Shown: positions 33,744 to 42,490, numbered from the stretch's first letter. The stretch is 48,107 nt of DNA from Chthoniobacteraceae bacterium (GCA_028293625.1 JAQGOL010000016.1:1-48107), one strand, 5' to 3'. Numbers and translations are program-made. Notes: generated by a model from the sequence alone, not told the origin.

Positions 33744-34829
33744 ATGGTAGCTTTTGAAGAATCCATTGCCGATCGCGTCCTGTCCGGGGAACGAATTTCG
33801 CGTGAGGACGCGCGTGCGCTATACCGGTTGCCGCTCAATGAGCTTGGAGCGCTGGCGGATCATCGGCGTAATCTGTTGCGGCAGGATGCTTTTGGCGGGC
33901 GCGGCAACGAGATTGTGACCTATATTGTTGATAGGAACATCAATTATACGAATGTCTGCAATGTATACTGCAAGTTCTGCGCGTTTTACCGCACCGAACG
34001 CGATGCTGATCATTACGTGCTCAGCCATGAACAGCTCGACGAGAAGCTTGATGAGCTAACGGCCATCGGCGGGATCCAGATCTTGCTGCAGGGCGGGCAT
34101 CATCCAAAACTGGGTATCGAATTCTATCTCGGGATGCTCAGCCATGTGCGGGAAAAATATCCGCATATCAACATCCATGGATTCAGCCCGCCGGAGTTTA
34201 ATCATTTCGCCGAGGTGTTCGGGATGCCATTGAGGGAAGTCATTTTAAAGTTCAAGGAGGCAGGGCTCGGCTCAATTCCAGGCGGCGGCGGCGAGATTCT
34301 TGTCGATAGCGTGCGCAACCGGATCGCGCCGCTCAAGTGCAACAGCGATCAATGGCTCAAGGTGATGGAGATCGCGCATGAGCTTGGACTAAGTTCAAGC
34401 TCGACCATGATGTTTGGCCATGTCGAAACCGTCGATGACCGGATTGCCCATCTCCAACGGCTGCGCGATCAGCAGGACGCCAGTGGCGGCTTCAGCGCGT
34501 TTATCTGTTGGACGTTCCAGCCCGAGCATACCAAGTTGCGCGCCGAACCGGTGGGCAGCGCCGAGTATCTGCGGATGCAGGCGTTGAGCCGAATTTTTTT
34601 GGATAACATCCCTAATATCCAGAGTTCGTGGGTGACCCAGGGACCGCGAATCGGGCAGGTGGCTCTTAAATACGGCGCCAATGACTTCGGAAGCGTGATG
34701 ATGGAGGAAAATGTCGTGAGCAGCGCCGGCACCAGTTTTCGATTAGCCAAGGCGGACATTGAACAGCTTATTGTGTCGGCGGGCTATGAGCCGCGACGGC
34801 GCAATAATTGGTACAAGCTCGTCGATTAA
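33744..34829 (+). CDS. mqnC: cyclic dehypoxanthine futalosine synthase
   Basis: Radical SAM enzyme of the futalosine pathway to menaquinone; cyclises dehypoxanthine futalosine. It is 361 residues from the ATG at 33744. The radical SAM cluster motif CNVYCKFCAF places the three cysteines at 72, 76 and 79. Family marks around it are TYIVDRNINYTNVC, IGGIQILLQGGHHPKLGIE, IHGFSPPEFNHFA, GSIPGGGGEILVDSVRN and MMFGHVETVDDRIAHL. MqnC is favoured over the paralogue MqnE by the GGHHP and GGGGEIL segments and length. The frame opens earlier (33678), but the extension is not conserved-looking. No other mqn gene lies in the window. Confidence 0.93.
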   Translation: MVAFEESIADRVLSGERISREDARALYRLPLNELGALADHRRNLLRQDAFGGRGNEIVTYIVDRNINYTNVCNVYCKFCAFYRTERDADHYVLSHEQLDEKLDELTAIGGIQILLQGGHHPKLGIEFYLGMLSHVREKYPHINIHGFSPPEFNHFAEVFGMPLREVILKFKEAGLGSIPGGGGEILVDSVRNRIAPLKCNSDQWLKVMEIAHELGLSSSSTMMFGHVETVDDRIAHLQRLRDQQDASGGFSAFICWTFQPEHTKLRAEPVGSAEYLRMQALSRIFLDNIPNIQSSWVTQGPRIGQVALKYGANDFGSVMMEENVVSSAGTSFRLAKADIEQLIVSAGYEPRRRNNWYKLVD

Positions 34830-34937
34830 AAGGATGCCGGTAGCTCCAAATCGGTCGACCTCGTGCAAAACAGGCCGCGAGCGTTCCGAGTTCTTTTTTT
34901 CTTGGGCGATGCTTGAAGGCGCCTCTAGTGTCGCCGC

Positions 34938-36233
34938 GTGATTGACCGCTACACGTTACCCGAGATGGCCGCCATTTGGACGGACCAGCGCAAATATGAA
35001 ATCTGGCTTGAGATCGAGACCCTCGCTTGTGAAGCGCAGGCAGAGATCGGCGTGATTCCAAAAGAGGATGCCGAGACGATCCGTGCCAAAGGCCGGTTTG
35101 AGATCGGCGAGATCATGGAGATTGAGAAGCGGACGAATCACGACGTCATCGCTTTTCTTGAAAATGTGGCCAGTTATGTCGGGCCGGCCTGCCGCTGGAT
35201 GCATCATGGAATGACTTCCTCCGATGTGCTCGATACAACGCTCGCCGTGCAGATGGCGCAGGCCTCGGATATCCTGCTCAAAGACCTGGCTGAATTGCGC
35301 GAGGTGATTGGACGCCGGGCCCGCGAGTTTAAAACAACCCCGATGATCGGCCGCAGCCATGCGATCCACGCTGAACCGATCACCTTTGGGCTGAAGCTGG
35401 CGCTCATGTACGATGAGTTTGGCCGTGCGCTTCAGCGGCTCCAGGAAGTGCAGCCGCGTATTCGCGTTGGTAAATTAAGCGGTGCCGTGGGAACCCATGC
35501 GCATCTCGATCCGCGGGTCGAGGAGAGTGTCTGCAAACGGCTCGGATTGGAAGCGGCAGCCCTCAGCACACAGATTATTCAACGCGACAGGCATGCCGAG
35601 TTTCACACGACGCTTGCCATCATTGCCTCCTCCATTGATCGCTGGGCCACCGAGTTCCGGCATCTGCAACGAACCGAAGTGCTTGAAGTGGAGGAGTACT
35701 TCTCCGCCGGCCAGAAGGGGAGTTCAGCAATGCCTCACAAGCGCAACCCGATCACGGGCGAAAAACTGAGCGGACTGGCCCGGCTCGTGCGCGGCAATGC
35801 CATGGCTGCCTTGGAAAATGTCGCCCTTTGGCACGAACGCGATATCAGCCATTCCTCGGTTGAGCGGGTGATCATGCCTGACTCGACGATTCTGGTGAAT
35901 TACATGTTGGTGCTCCTCCGCAAGCTGGTCGATCGGCTGCTGGTTTATCCCGAAAACATGGAGCGCAACCTGCGGATCACCAAAGGACTCTATTTCAGCC
36001 AGACAATCCTTCTTAAGCTCACGGAGCGGGGGATGGAACGCAAAAACGCGTATGAAGCGGTGCAGCGGGCGGCGATGAAAACGTGGCGCGATGAGGCGAC
36101 CCTTCAGGAAAATCTGGAGGCTGAAGCGGAAATCTCGGCGCTGATTTCACGGGAGGAAATCGACAAGCTTTGCTCGCTCGACATCCATTTCAGCCACCTC
36201 GACGAGACGTTTAAAAAGCTCGGCCTGGAGTAA
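34938..36233 (+). CDS. purB: adenylosuccinate lyase
   Basis: Cleaves SAICAR and adenylosuccinate in purine synthesis. 431 residues with the fumarase/aspartase superfamily fold. Signatures: TNHDVIAFLENVA, HHGMTSSDVLDTTLA (conserved His/Thr/Ser), GRSHAIHAEPITFGLKLA (catalytic His), and the superfamily signature GSSAMPHKRNPITGEKLSG (flexible catalytic loop). The start is a GTG at 34938 giving MIDRYTLPEMAAIW, which matches the bacterial PurB N-terminus. It lies 108 bases after mqnC, and may be cotranscribed with it. A 10-bp hairpin follows the stop. Confidence 0.97.
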   Translation: MIDRYTLPEMAAIWTDQRKYEIWLEIETLACEAQAEIGVIPKEDAETIRAKGRFEIGEIMEIEKRTNHDVIAFLENVASYVGPACRWMHHGMTSSDVLDTTLAVQMAQASDILLKDLAELREVIGRRAREFKTTPMIGRSHAIHAEPITFGLKLALMYDEFGRALQRLQEVQPRIRVGKLSGAVGTHAHLDPRVEESVCKRLGLEAAALSTQIIQRDRHAEFHTTLAIIASSIDRWATEFRHLQRTEVLEVEEYFSAGQKGSSAMPHKRNPITGEKLSGLARLVRGNAMAALENVALWHERDISHSSVERVIMPDSTILVNYMLVLLRKLVDRLLVYPENMERNLRITKGLYFSQTILLKLTERGMERKNAYEAVQRAAMKTWRDEATLQENLEAEAEISALISREEIDKLCSLDIHFSHLDETFKKLGLE

Positions 36234-36247
36234 ATCCGCGTTTGCTG

Positions 36248-36275
36248 GCCAAAACCGCTCTTTGCCGGTTTTGGC
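36248..36275. other. 10-bp perfect stem-loop after purB
   Basis: GCCAAAACCG (36248-36257) and CGGTTTTGGC (36266-36275) pair perfectly around an eight-base loop, 14 bases after the purB stop. No T-run follows on the plus strand, so it may be a transcript 3' stabiliser or a Rho-assisted terminator. The rest of the 311-base gap to 36544 shows open but unconvincing frames and no recognisable element. Confidence 0.5.
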
Positions 36276-36544
36276 TTCAAAAAGATTCGTTCCCGGCGCG
36301 CTGCCTTCACGGGCACCGCCGGTGTGGCTGCGCGAGACGCCGCCCGCCACGACTCGATCCGACGCGCTCAAGGAATGGTTTTTGAGGCAAAAACGGCGGG
36401 CCCGGCTCCGTTTTCAGTCATTCCGGCCGGCTGGGAAGTGGCTTGGGGAGAGGATTTGCGGGAGATTCTCTATTCCAAACGAGCTTCTCCTTTCAACTCT
36501 GGTCCGCCTCGGTATTGTGCCTCACTTGGCTCGGACTTGAATTT

Positions 36545-37879
36545 ATGATTCGGAAATTTGCTCTTCTGCTCGTTGTTGCGTCGCTCCCTTTTACGGGATG
36601 CGAAAAAATCAAAAAACTTCCCTTTCTTTCAAAAAAGAAGGCGGTCGAAGCGACGGCGCCCCCGGTTCCCTCCTTGGCGACCGGACCGATCGCGCCCCCT
36701 CCACCGGTTGTGGCTCCGCCGGTGCCAGCCAAAGCCGAACCGACTTCCACTGTGGCGGCGCCCGCCCCCAAGCCCGAGTTTAATACAAAGGCTTCAGTCA
36801 TCGCGCTTTGTTATCACCGGTTTGAAGATCGCCCAAAGGATTCGCTGGCGATCAAACCTTCGGAGTTTGAGCAACAGATGCAGGCGCTTGCCGACAATGG
36901 CTTTACGGTGATCCCGATGGCCGATTTTCTCGAGTGGCGCCGCGGGGAAAAGGAGATCCCGGCCAAAAGCTGCGTGGTATCCATTGATGACGGCTATCGC
37001 TCGGGCTATGAGGTCGCCTGGCCGATTCTTAAAAAGCATAAATATCCGTTTACGATGTTCATTTATACGAACTATGTGAAGGGCCAGCCAAAATCCGGCG
37101 GTCAATCGCTCTCGTGGAGTGAACTGGAAGAGATGCGCGATGCGGGGGTCGACATCCAAAGCCATACTGTCTCGCATATGGATTTGCGGGTTAAAAAAGG
37201 AAAAACGCCCGAGCAATACGAACAGTGGCTGCGCGATGAGATGGTTAATTCCAAGAAAATGATCGAGGAACGCCTCGGGATTTCTGTAAAATGCCTCGCG
37301 TATCCTTACGGCAACCACAATGCCGAGGTGCGCAAGATCGCCATCGAATCCGGTTATGAAGCCTGTTTCACGGTTTACGGGCAGCGGCTCACTTATCATA
37401 GCAACGCTGATCAGCTGGGCCGTTATGCGCTCGAATCGAGCAAACCTCAGGTTTTTGTCTCCGCCATCAAGATGATCGGTGGCGGCGGCGCAGGTTCCGA
37501 TGAAGGTGGCGCCGATATGTCGCAGATGGCGGCCGCATCCATGGTCACACAGCCGATGGAAGGCCAGACAATCACCGAATCGATGCCGACTTTGAAGGTA
37601 AACCTAGCCACGTTGGGCGAGGTCGATCCGGCCAGCATTGCCATCCGTCTCAGTGGCGTGGGGCCCGTGCCGGTGAAGTTTGATCCGGTGAGCAAAACCG
37701 TCGAGGCGAAGGTGACGCAGCCTTTAAAGGAGCCGCATTATACCGTGATCCTTTCCGCGATGGTCAAGGGCCGCAAGATTGAGACACGCTGGAGCTTCAA
37801 TTATGGTCCGGCCGGCGGCGGTGCCTCCACCAATACCGAAGCGCCACTCCCGCCACGCGCCACTCCCGCCAAGCATTAA
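36545..37879 (+). CDS. lipoprotein polysaccharide deacetylase (NodB domain)
   Basis: Predicted outer or inner membrane lipoprotein that removes acetyl groups from a polysaccharide. The 444 residues start with a lipoprotein signal (MIRKFALLLVVASLPFTGC, lipobox FTGC), followed by a Pro/Ala-rich linker. The NodB domain has ALCYHRFEDRPKD, VSIDDGYRSG (catalytic and metal Asp), SHTVSHMDL (HxxxH-type metal ligands) and AYPYGNHN. A C-terminal Ig-like domain (about 330-425; TESMPTLKVNLATLGEVDPASI) probably binds substrate or spaces the enzyme, and a Thr/Pro-rich tail ends TPAKH. The upstream open frame to 36443 lacks signal-like sequence, so 36545 is preferred. Substrate is unknown. Confidence 0.87.
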   Translation: MIRKFALLLVVASLPFTGCEKIKKLPFLSKKKAVEATAPPVPSLATGPIAPPPPVVAPPVPAKAEPTSTVAAPAPKPEFNTKASVIALCYHRFEDRPKDSLAIKPSEFEQQMQALADNGFTVIPMADFLEWRRGEKEIPAKSCVVSIDDGYRSGYEVAWPILKKHKYPFTMFIYTNYVKGQPKSGGQSLSWSELEEMRDAGVDIQSHTVSHMDLRVKKGKTPEQYEQWLRDEMVNSKKMIEERLGISVKCLAYPYGNHNAEVRKIAIESGYEACFTVYGQRLTYHSNADQLGRYALESSKPQVFVSAIKMIGGGGAGSDEGGADMSQMAAASMVTQPMEGQTITESMPTLKVNLATLGEVDPASIAIRLSGVGPVPVKFDPVSKTVEAKVTQPLKEPHYTVILSAMVKGRKIETRWSFNYGPAGGGASTNTEAPLPPRATPAKH

Positions 37880-37963
37880 ACGGCAAAGGCCGGTTGCCGC
37901 GATTACACAAAAGCTTACAGCTCGACGTGGCTGAAATTCGCGTTACTGTGCGCACCCGTTTTC

Positions 37964-39298
37964 ATGTTTTCACTGCTCTCCGATAAGCTTCAGGACATTT
38001 TCAAAGACCTCCGCGGTCATGGAAAGATCTCCGAGACGAATATCACCGACGCTCTGCGCGCGGTGCGGATGGCGTTGCTTGAGGCCGACGTCGATTTTAA
38101 TGTCGCCAAGGGTTTCATTGCGCGGGTCAAGGATAAGGCGCTCGGAGAGGAAGTCCTCAAGAGTGTCTCGCCGGGCCAGCAGATCGTTAAGATTTTTCAC
38201 GACGAACTGACCGCGCTCCTGGGCGGCAATGAGTCCCCGCTTAATCTTGAAAAACCGGCCCGTATCCTCATGGTCGGTCTCAACGGCGCGGGAAAAACGA
38301 CTTCCTCCGCCAAGCTTGCCAATTATTTAAAAAAGCAGGGCCGCGCGCCATTGTTGATCGCGTGCGACTTGCAGCGGCCCGCGGCGATTGAGCAGCTGGT
38401 TTCGCTTGGCCGCCAGATCGGCGTGCCGGTTTACGCGCCGCCTCCCGGGGAAACCGATCTGCTCAGAAGTGCGAAAGCCGCCCTGGAATGGATCAAGGAG
38501 CAGCCAGGCAACGTCTGTATTTTCGATACCGCCGGACGGCAGGAAATCGATGAGGCGCTCCTGCAGGAGATCAAGGAACTAAAAGAGTTTCTTGCGCCCC
38601 AGGAAGTACTGCTTGTAGCCGATGCCGCAACCGGTCAGCAGGCGGTCAGCGTCGCAACCCATTTTCATGAGGCGCTGAATGTCACGGGCCTTGTCCTGAC
38701 CAAACTCGATGGCGATGCCCGCGGCGGCGCGGCGCTTTCGATGCGCGAAGTCACCGGACGCCCGATCAAGTTCGCGGGTCTGGGGGAAAAGCTCGATCAG
38801 TTTGAACCTTTCCACCCGGATCGTCTTGCGGGACGGATCCTCGGGATGGGCGATATCGTGAGCCTGGTCGAAAAGGCGGCGGCGGCCATCGACGAGGAGG
38901 ACGCCCGGCGCATGGAGGAGAAGATGAGGACGGCCTCCTTTGACCTCAACGATTTCCTTGAGCAGTTTAAAATGATCCGGAAACTCGGACCATTGGAAAA
39001 TATCCTTGGCATGTTGCCAGGGATGTCTAATTTGAAAGGCTTTTCGGTTGACGAAAGCCAGTTGAAGCGGATCGAAGCCATCGTGCTTTCGATGACGCGC
39101 CAGGAGCGGACTACCCCGGACATTTTAAATGCCCGCCGCCGACAGCGCATCGCCCGCGGAAGTGGAGTAACCGTCACCGAAGTTAATGACCTTCTTCAGC
39201 GCTTCAGCCAGATGCGCAAGATGATGAAGGACATGGGCAAATTGAAAAAGATGATGTCGCGTCCCGGCGCTGGCAAACATTTCAAGATGCCGCGCTAG
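37964..39298 (+). CDS. ffh: signal recognition particle protein (SRP54)
   Basis: GTPase that with 4.5S RNA delivers nascent membrane and secreted proteins to FtsY and the translocon. 444 residues. The N domain spans about 1-95 (MFSLLSDKLQDIFKDLRGHG). The G domain has a P-loop at 105-113 (GLNGAGKTT), the DLQRPAAIEQL motif, DTAGRQ and TKLDGDARGG. The Met-rich M domain (about 300-444) ends KKMMSRPGAGKHFKMPR and includes the RNA-binding RRRQRIARGSG helix-turn. rpsP follows after 36 bases, the usual ffh-rpsP order. It is intact. Confidence 0.98.
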   Translation: MFSLLSDKLQDIFKDLRGHGKISETNITDALRAVRMALLEADVDFNVAKGFIARVKDKALGEEVLKSVSPGQQIVKIFHDELTALLGGNESPLNLEKPARILMVGLNGAGKTTSSAKLANYLKKQGRAPLLIACDLQRPAAIEQLVSLGRQIGVPVYAPPPGETDLLRSAKAALEWIKEQPGNVCIFDTAGRQEIDEALLQEIKELKEFLAPQEVLLVADAATGQQAVSVATHFHEALNVTGLVLTKLDGDARGGAALSMREVTGRPIKFAGLGEKLDQFEPFHPDRLAGRILGMGDIVSLVEKAAAAIDEEDARRMEEKMRTASFDLNDFLEQFKMIRKLGPLENILGMLPGMSNLKGFSVDESQLKRIEAIVLSMTRQERTTPDILNARRRQRIARGSGVTVTEVNDLLQRFSQMRKMMKDMGKLKKMMSRPGAGKHFKMPR

Positions 39299-39334
39299 AT
39301 TTAGAATCAACCCAATAACCGTTAGAATAAGAAC

Positions 39335-39595
39335 ATGTCCGTCAGTATCCGTCTCCGCCGCGAAGGCACCACCAACAGTCCGTATTACAAAGTCGTCGTA
39401 GCTGATCAGCGCAGCCCGCGTGACGGCAAGTTCATCGAGATCATCGGGAACTACGATCCGAAGAAACAGGGCGACAATGCGAAAATCGATATCTCCCGTG
39501 CCGAATACTGGATCAGCAAAGGCGCGCAGCCTAGCGACACCGTTCGCAGCCTGATCAAGCGCGTTCGCAAGAGCGAAGTCGCCGGTCCTCAGTAA
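39335..39595 (+). CDS. rpsP: 30S ribosomal protein S16
   Basis: S16 is an early 30S assembly protein. 86 residues, with the typical N-terminus MSVSIRLRREGTTNSPYYKVVVADQRSPRDGKFIE, then GNYDPKKQ and AEYWISKGAQPSDTV. It sits between ffh and the KH protein, matching the conserved ffh-rpsP-khpA block. The rimM-trmD-rplS genes that often follow are absent, and the accessory region begins soon after. Confidence 0.98.
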   Translation: MSVSIRLRREGTTNSPYYKVVVADQRSPRDGKFIEIIGNYDPKKQGDNAKIDISRAEYWISKGAQPSDTVRSLIKRVRKSEVAGPQ

Positions 39596-39626
39596 CCTGC
39601 AGTTTCCTTAAACGAGGAGCTCCTGT

Positions 39627-39890
39627 ATGCATCAAGCCGCCATGCAGGAGTTTCTCGATTATGTGCTGCGTCAGCTCATCGATTTCCCAGAGGAAATGGT
39701 GCTGACAAAGACCGAAGCCGATGAAAAGCGGGCGGTCTTTAAAGTGCGCCTGCGTCAGAGCGATGTGGGCAAGGTGATCGGCAAGCACGGCCACACCATA
39801 ATCGCGATCCGCAATCTGCTCGCCGCGGCGGCGGCGCGGCACGGCGAAAAAGCGATTCTCGACATCGTCGAAGAACACGCCACGTCCTAA
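39627..39890 (+). CDS. khpA: KH-domain RNA-binding protein (KhpA type)
   Basis: Small RNA-binding protein of the family found after rpsP in many bacteria, where KhpA pairs with KhpB in post-transcriptional control. The 87 residues comprise a single KH domain with the RNA-gripping GxxG loop seen as GKHG in VGKVIGKHGHTIIAIRNLL, preceded by VRLRQSDVG. GAGGAG lies 7-12 bases before the ATG at 39627; a second ATG five codons on (MQEFLDYVL) is the more usual family start and cannot be excluded. The next conserved gene of this block, rimM, is missing. Confidence 0.9.
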   Translation: MHQAAMQEFLDYVLRQLIDFPEEMVLTKTEADEKRAVFKVRLRQSDVGKVIGKHGHTIIAIRNLLAAAAARHGEKAILDIVEEHATS

Positions 39891-40084
39891 ATCCTGTTCC
39901 CGGGGTGTTGCGGCAGGCCCGCAATGGAAACGCTGATGCGGAAGGGAAGGGGCCTTCTCCGCGGCTCGACTGGCAATTGCAAAAGAGCAGGGGCGCGTAC
40001 CCTGAAAACCTGGCAGGGGCGCCGGGAATTGCCGCTATCAGGCTTCTGAAAGCGGTCTGCGGCTTTATCAGCCCCGGACTCATG
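39891..40084. other. non-coding start of the accessory region
   Basis: No gene is supported between the KH protein and the second 21-bp array. The stretch is GC-rich with open but unconvincing frames on both strands. It marks the point where the conserved ffh-rpsP-khpA block gives way to pseudogenes and laterally moved genes. Confidence 0.4.
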
Positions 40085-40210
40085 CATCTGGAATGAGGCT
40101 GCCTGCACAAACGATCTGGCTGTTTGCACGATTGATCAGTCCACTTGCACGGCGAATCCGGATCTTCGCACAACCAATCCGAATACGGGCGCGGCGGATA
40201 TTTCATGGCT
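40085..40210. repeat. second 21-bp degenerate repeat array
   Basis: Five consecutive 21-base units begin at 40106, 40127, 40148, 40169 and 40190, each opening CAC or CGC; the 21 bases from 40085 are a weaker sixth. Unit length, phase (CAC/CGC at the start) and the frequent GATC/AATCCGGAT centre match the array at 1767-2060, though individual bases have diverged. As there, the plus strand reads as a heptapeptide pattern (LARRIR, FAQPIRI, RARRIF) from an ATG at 40093 with a stop after about 42 codons. I regard it as a DNA repeat that happens to be open. Between 40211 and 40283 I see nothing else. Confidence 0.7.
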
Positions 40211-40283
40211 CCTTGTAAAGGGCCTGTGCGGCGACCCGAAAACAGGGGACGGCTGCCAAAAAGGAAGCGCAACCGCCGCAATC

Positions 40284-40771
40284 ATCGGCGTCCTGATTGC
40301 CGAGCCCACTAATTCCCCTATGCTAGTCACCGACGAAAGTGGCATGGGAAAGGAACTCGTAGCGCGCGTCATCCACGAGCGCCGCGACCGGCCGATGATG
40401 AAGGCCGTTTGTGCCGCGGTGCCCGAGGCGCTGTTTGAGATCGCATACTTCGCCCATGTGAAAGACGCATTCACCGACGAGCTCCGCGACAATGCCGGAC
40501 GTTTCGAGCTTGCCGATGGGACACGCTTTCCTCGATGAGATGGGCGAGATTCGGTTCGCCATGCAGGCGAGACTGTCACGCATTTTGCAGGGACGAGAAG
40601 TCGAGCGCATCGGCGACACGCGCTTTCACAATTTGAAAAGCGCGCATCCTCGCCGGCTGCACCCGCGAGAATCTGTATTATCGATTCACCGTCTTCCCGA
40701 TCGAGAATGTCGCACGGCAGCTCGCCGCGGAGCAGTGGCCTGGCAATCCAAGACGATCACGTTTACCGTGA
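40284..40771 (+). pseudogene. remnant of a sigma-54-dependent transcription activator (AAA+ domain)
   Basis: Three plus-strand frames together spell a bacterial enhancer-binding protein. The first has DESGMGKELVARVIHERR (degenerate Walker A, normally GESGTGKE), AVPEALFEIAYFAHVKDAFTD (GAFTGA loop region, altered) and GRFELADG. A shift near 40510 gives HAFLDEMGEIRFAMQARLSRILQ (Walker B FLDE) and EVERIGDTRF. Another shift near 40640 gives TRENLYYRFTVFPIENV, then jumps straight to LAAEQWPGNPR, so part of the C-terminal AAA+ region is deleted. With two frameshifts, a damaged P-loop and no DNA-binding domain it cannot be functional. Upstream receiver or sensor domains are not visible. Confidence 0.85.
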
Positions 40772-40826
40772 CGGGCACCGGATCTCACACGCACTGAGGC
40801 AAACCAAGCCGACAGGAGGTTTATAG

Positions 40827-41774
40827 ATGAAAATTTTTGTTGCTGGAGGAACAGGAGCGATCGGTCGCCCGCTGATCGCGGATTTGCTTGCCAAAGGACA
40901 CGCTGTAGTTGCTCTAACCCGCTCTCGAGAAAAAGCTCAACGCTTAATGGAGCAAGGCATAGAACCAGCAATCGCTGATGTATTTGACGCCAATGCTGTC
41001 AAAGCGGTTATCAGTCGTGCTCAGCCGGAAGTGGTGATTGAACAACTTACTGCCCTGCCCAGAGACTACACCCATGAGTCATTAAGTGCTGTCGCCGCCC
41101 TCAACACTCGCCTCCGTTTGGAAGGAGGTGCCAATGTGCTGGCAGCCGCGCAGGCGGTAAGTGTGCGGCGTTACCTGAGGCAGTCGATCGCATTCCGGGC
41201 GATGCCCGGTCCTGGATTGGCAGATGAAGAAACGCCTTTGGCATTTGATGCCTCGCCTGGGGTTGCAGAAGATGCCCACGTCCTTACTGAGCTGGAGCAG
41301 CGCTTGCTGGGAAATCCTCGCATGGATGGGATCGCCCTGCGTTATGGCTTCTTCTATGGGCCCGGCACCTGGTTCAATCCCGATGGCGATGTTGCCCGAC
41401 AGGTGCGACAGCAACAGTTCCCGATCATCGGCGATGGCGGAGGTGTCTGGTCGTGGTTACACATCGAGGACGCGGCGATGGCCACCGTCGCAGCAGCGGA
41501 GCAAGGCAATGCTGGGATTTATCTAATCGCGGACGATCAGCCTTTAGCGGTGCGCGAATGGCTCCCTGCGTTTGCTCAATGGCTGAATGCTCCATCACCG
41601 CCACAGATTTCGATTGAGGATGCTCTCAAAGCGAGTGATGCAGATGCGATTTACTACGGGACTCGGATGCGAGGCGTCTCGAATGCTAAAGCAAAACGGG
41701 AACTGGGTTTTCAGCCGCGACCGTTGGAATGGATCGTTGAGAAGCTACGTCACCCCGAGAACGTAAAACGCTGA
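40827..41774 (+). CDS. NAD(P)-dependent epimerase/reductase-like protein (atypical SDR)
   Basis: 315 residues with a Rossmann fold. The N-terminal nucleotide site is FVAGGTGAIGRPL (GGxGxxG), followed by VVALTRSREKAQRL, which suggests NADP preference from the Arg after the second strand. LRYGFFYGPGTWFNPDGD and GVWSWLHIEDAA are typical of extended/atypical SDRs related to NAD-dependent epimerases. The usual YxxxK catalytic pair is not obvious, so the reaction is uncertain. AGGAGG is eight bases before the ATG, stronger than in the housekeeping genes of this window. It is followed closely by the cupin gene and may share its message. It lies right after the sigma-54 pseudogene, in an accessory setting. 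Confidence 0.85.
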   Translation: MKIFVAGGTGAIGRPLIADLLAKGHAVVALTRSREKAQRLMEQGIEPAIADVFDANAVKAVISRAQPEVVIEQLTALPRDYTHESLSAVAALNTRLRLEGGANVLAAAQAVSVRRYLRQSIAFRAMPGPGLADEETPLAFDASPGVAEDAHVLTELEQRLLGNPRMDGIALRYGFFYGPGTWFNPDGDVARQVRQQQFPIIGDGGGVWSWLHIEDAAMATVAAAEQGNAGIYLIADDQPLAVREWLPAFAQWLNAPSPPQISIEDALKASDADAIYYGTRMRGVSNAKAKRELGFQPRPLEWIVEKLRHPENVKR

Positions 41775-41931
41775 ACCGGAAACTGAGGAGATTTCACCCA
41801 TGAAAACAACGAGTTATGGACCGATCGCCGTCACCGCGGCAGTCGGCCATGAGCGTCCGCAAATTTGTGTCGCTTCACGCGGAAGAATTCAGGGGTCTGC
41901 GATCGATAAACAAAACAGCAAATACGACCAT

Positions 41932-42354
41932 ATGAAAACCCGCCTGAAACTATCGCTAATTCCATTCACCGCCGTCGTTTTTGCGTGTGCGTTTTCCGGC
42001 GTAAATGCCACCGCCGCAGACGATTCCCCAGTGACAATAGTTGAAATCTTCAGGCGCGATCACCCGGAGCTGACCGACAAGGAAATCGTCGTCAAACGCA
42101 TTGAACTCAAGCCTGGCGGCACCGACGTACCGCACATGCATGCCGGGCTGATCACCGGTTACGTCGAGTCGGGCACTTTCGAGTTTCAACTGAAAGGTGA
42201 GCCTTTGAAGACGTTGAAAGCCGGCGACATATTCTTCGAGCCGCCGGGGAGCCATCATCTGGTCGCCCGCAATCCCGATGCATTGTCGAAGACCGTCCTC
42301 ATCGCCTTTGTGGTGAATCCCAAGGGGGCGCCGCTTTCCACGCCGCTCAAGTAG
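41932..42354 (+). CDS. exported cupin-domain protein
   Basis: 140 residues from the ATG at 41932, which starts a good signal peptide (MKTRLKLSLIPFTAVVFACAFSGVNATAADD). The mature protein is one cupin barrel: VVKRIELKPGGTDVPHMHAG carries metal-type histidines, followed by GYVESGTFEFQLKGEP, AGDIFFEPPGSHH and NPKGAPLS. The role is unknown; small periplasmic cupins often sit beside hydrolases and MBL-fold enzymes, as here. The frame is open back to an ATG at 41800 that has a better ribosome site (GAGGAG), but the 44 extra residues would bury the signal peptide, so the upstream part may belong to a lost gene. Confidence 0.75.
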   Translation: MKTRLKLSLIPFTAVVFACAFSGVNATAADDSPVTIVEIFRRDHPELTDKEIVVKRIELKPGGTDVPHMHAGLITGYVESGTFEFQLKGEPLKTLKAGDIFFEPPGSHHLVARNPDALSKTVLIAFVVNPKGAPLSTPLK

Positions 42355-42490
42355 CACGCTCATCCCGGTCGACAACCGGTTCGCCATTGGCGTTCCAGAT
42401 CGACGAATACGGGCACCTCACCAGTCACTGTCCGCCTGGTTGATGACGCAGGGGCTTTGGGTGTACCAATCCAGGTGCCAAAGGTTTGAG
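42355..42490. other. non-coding stretch after the cupin gene
   Basis: No supported gene, hairpin terminator or repeat is seen here. It leads into the transposase-like remnant and is probably degraded sequence. Confidence 0.4.

Noticed and set aside
36262-36540. 92-codon plus frame between purB and the deacetylase
   Set aside because: It begins inside the post-purB stem-loop, is Arg/Pro-rich as expected of random GC-rich DNA, and has no recognisable feature.
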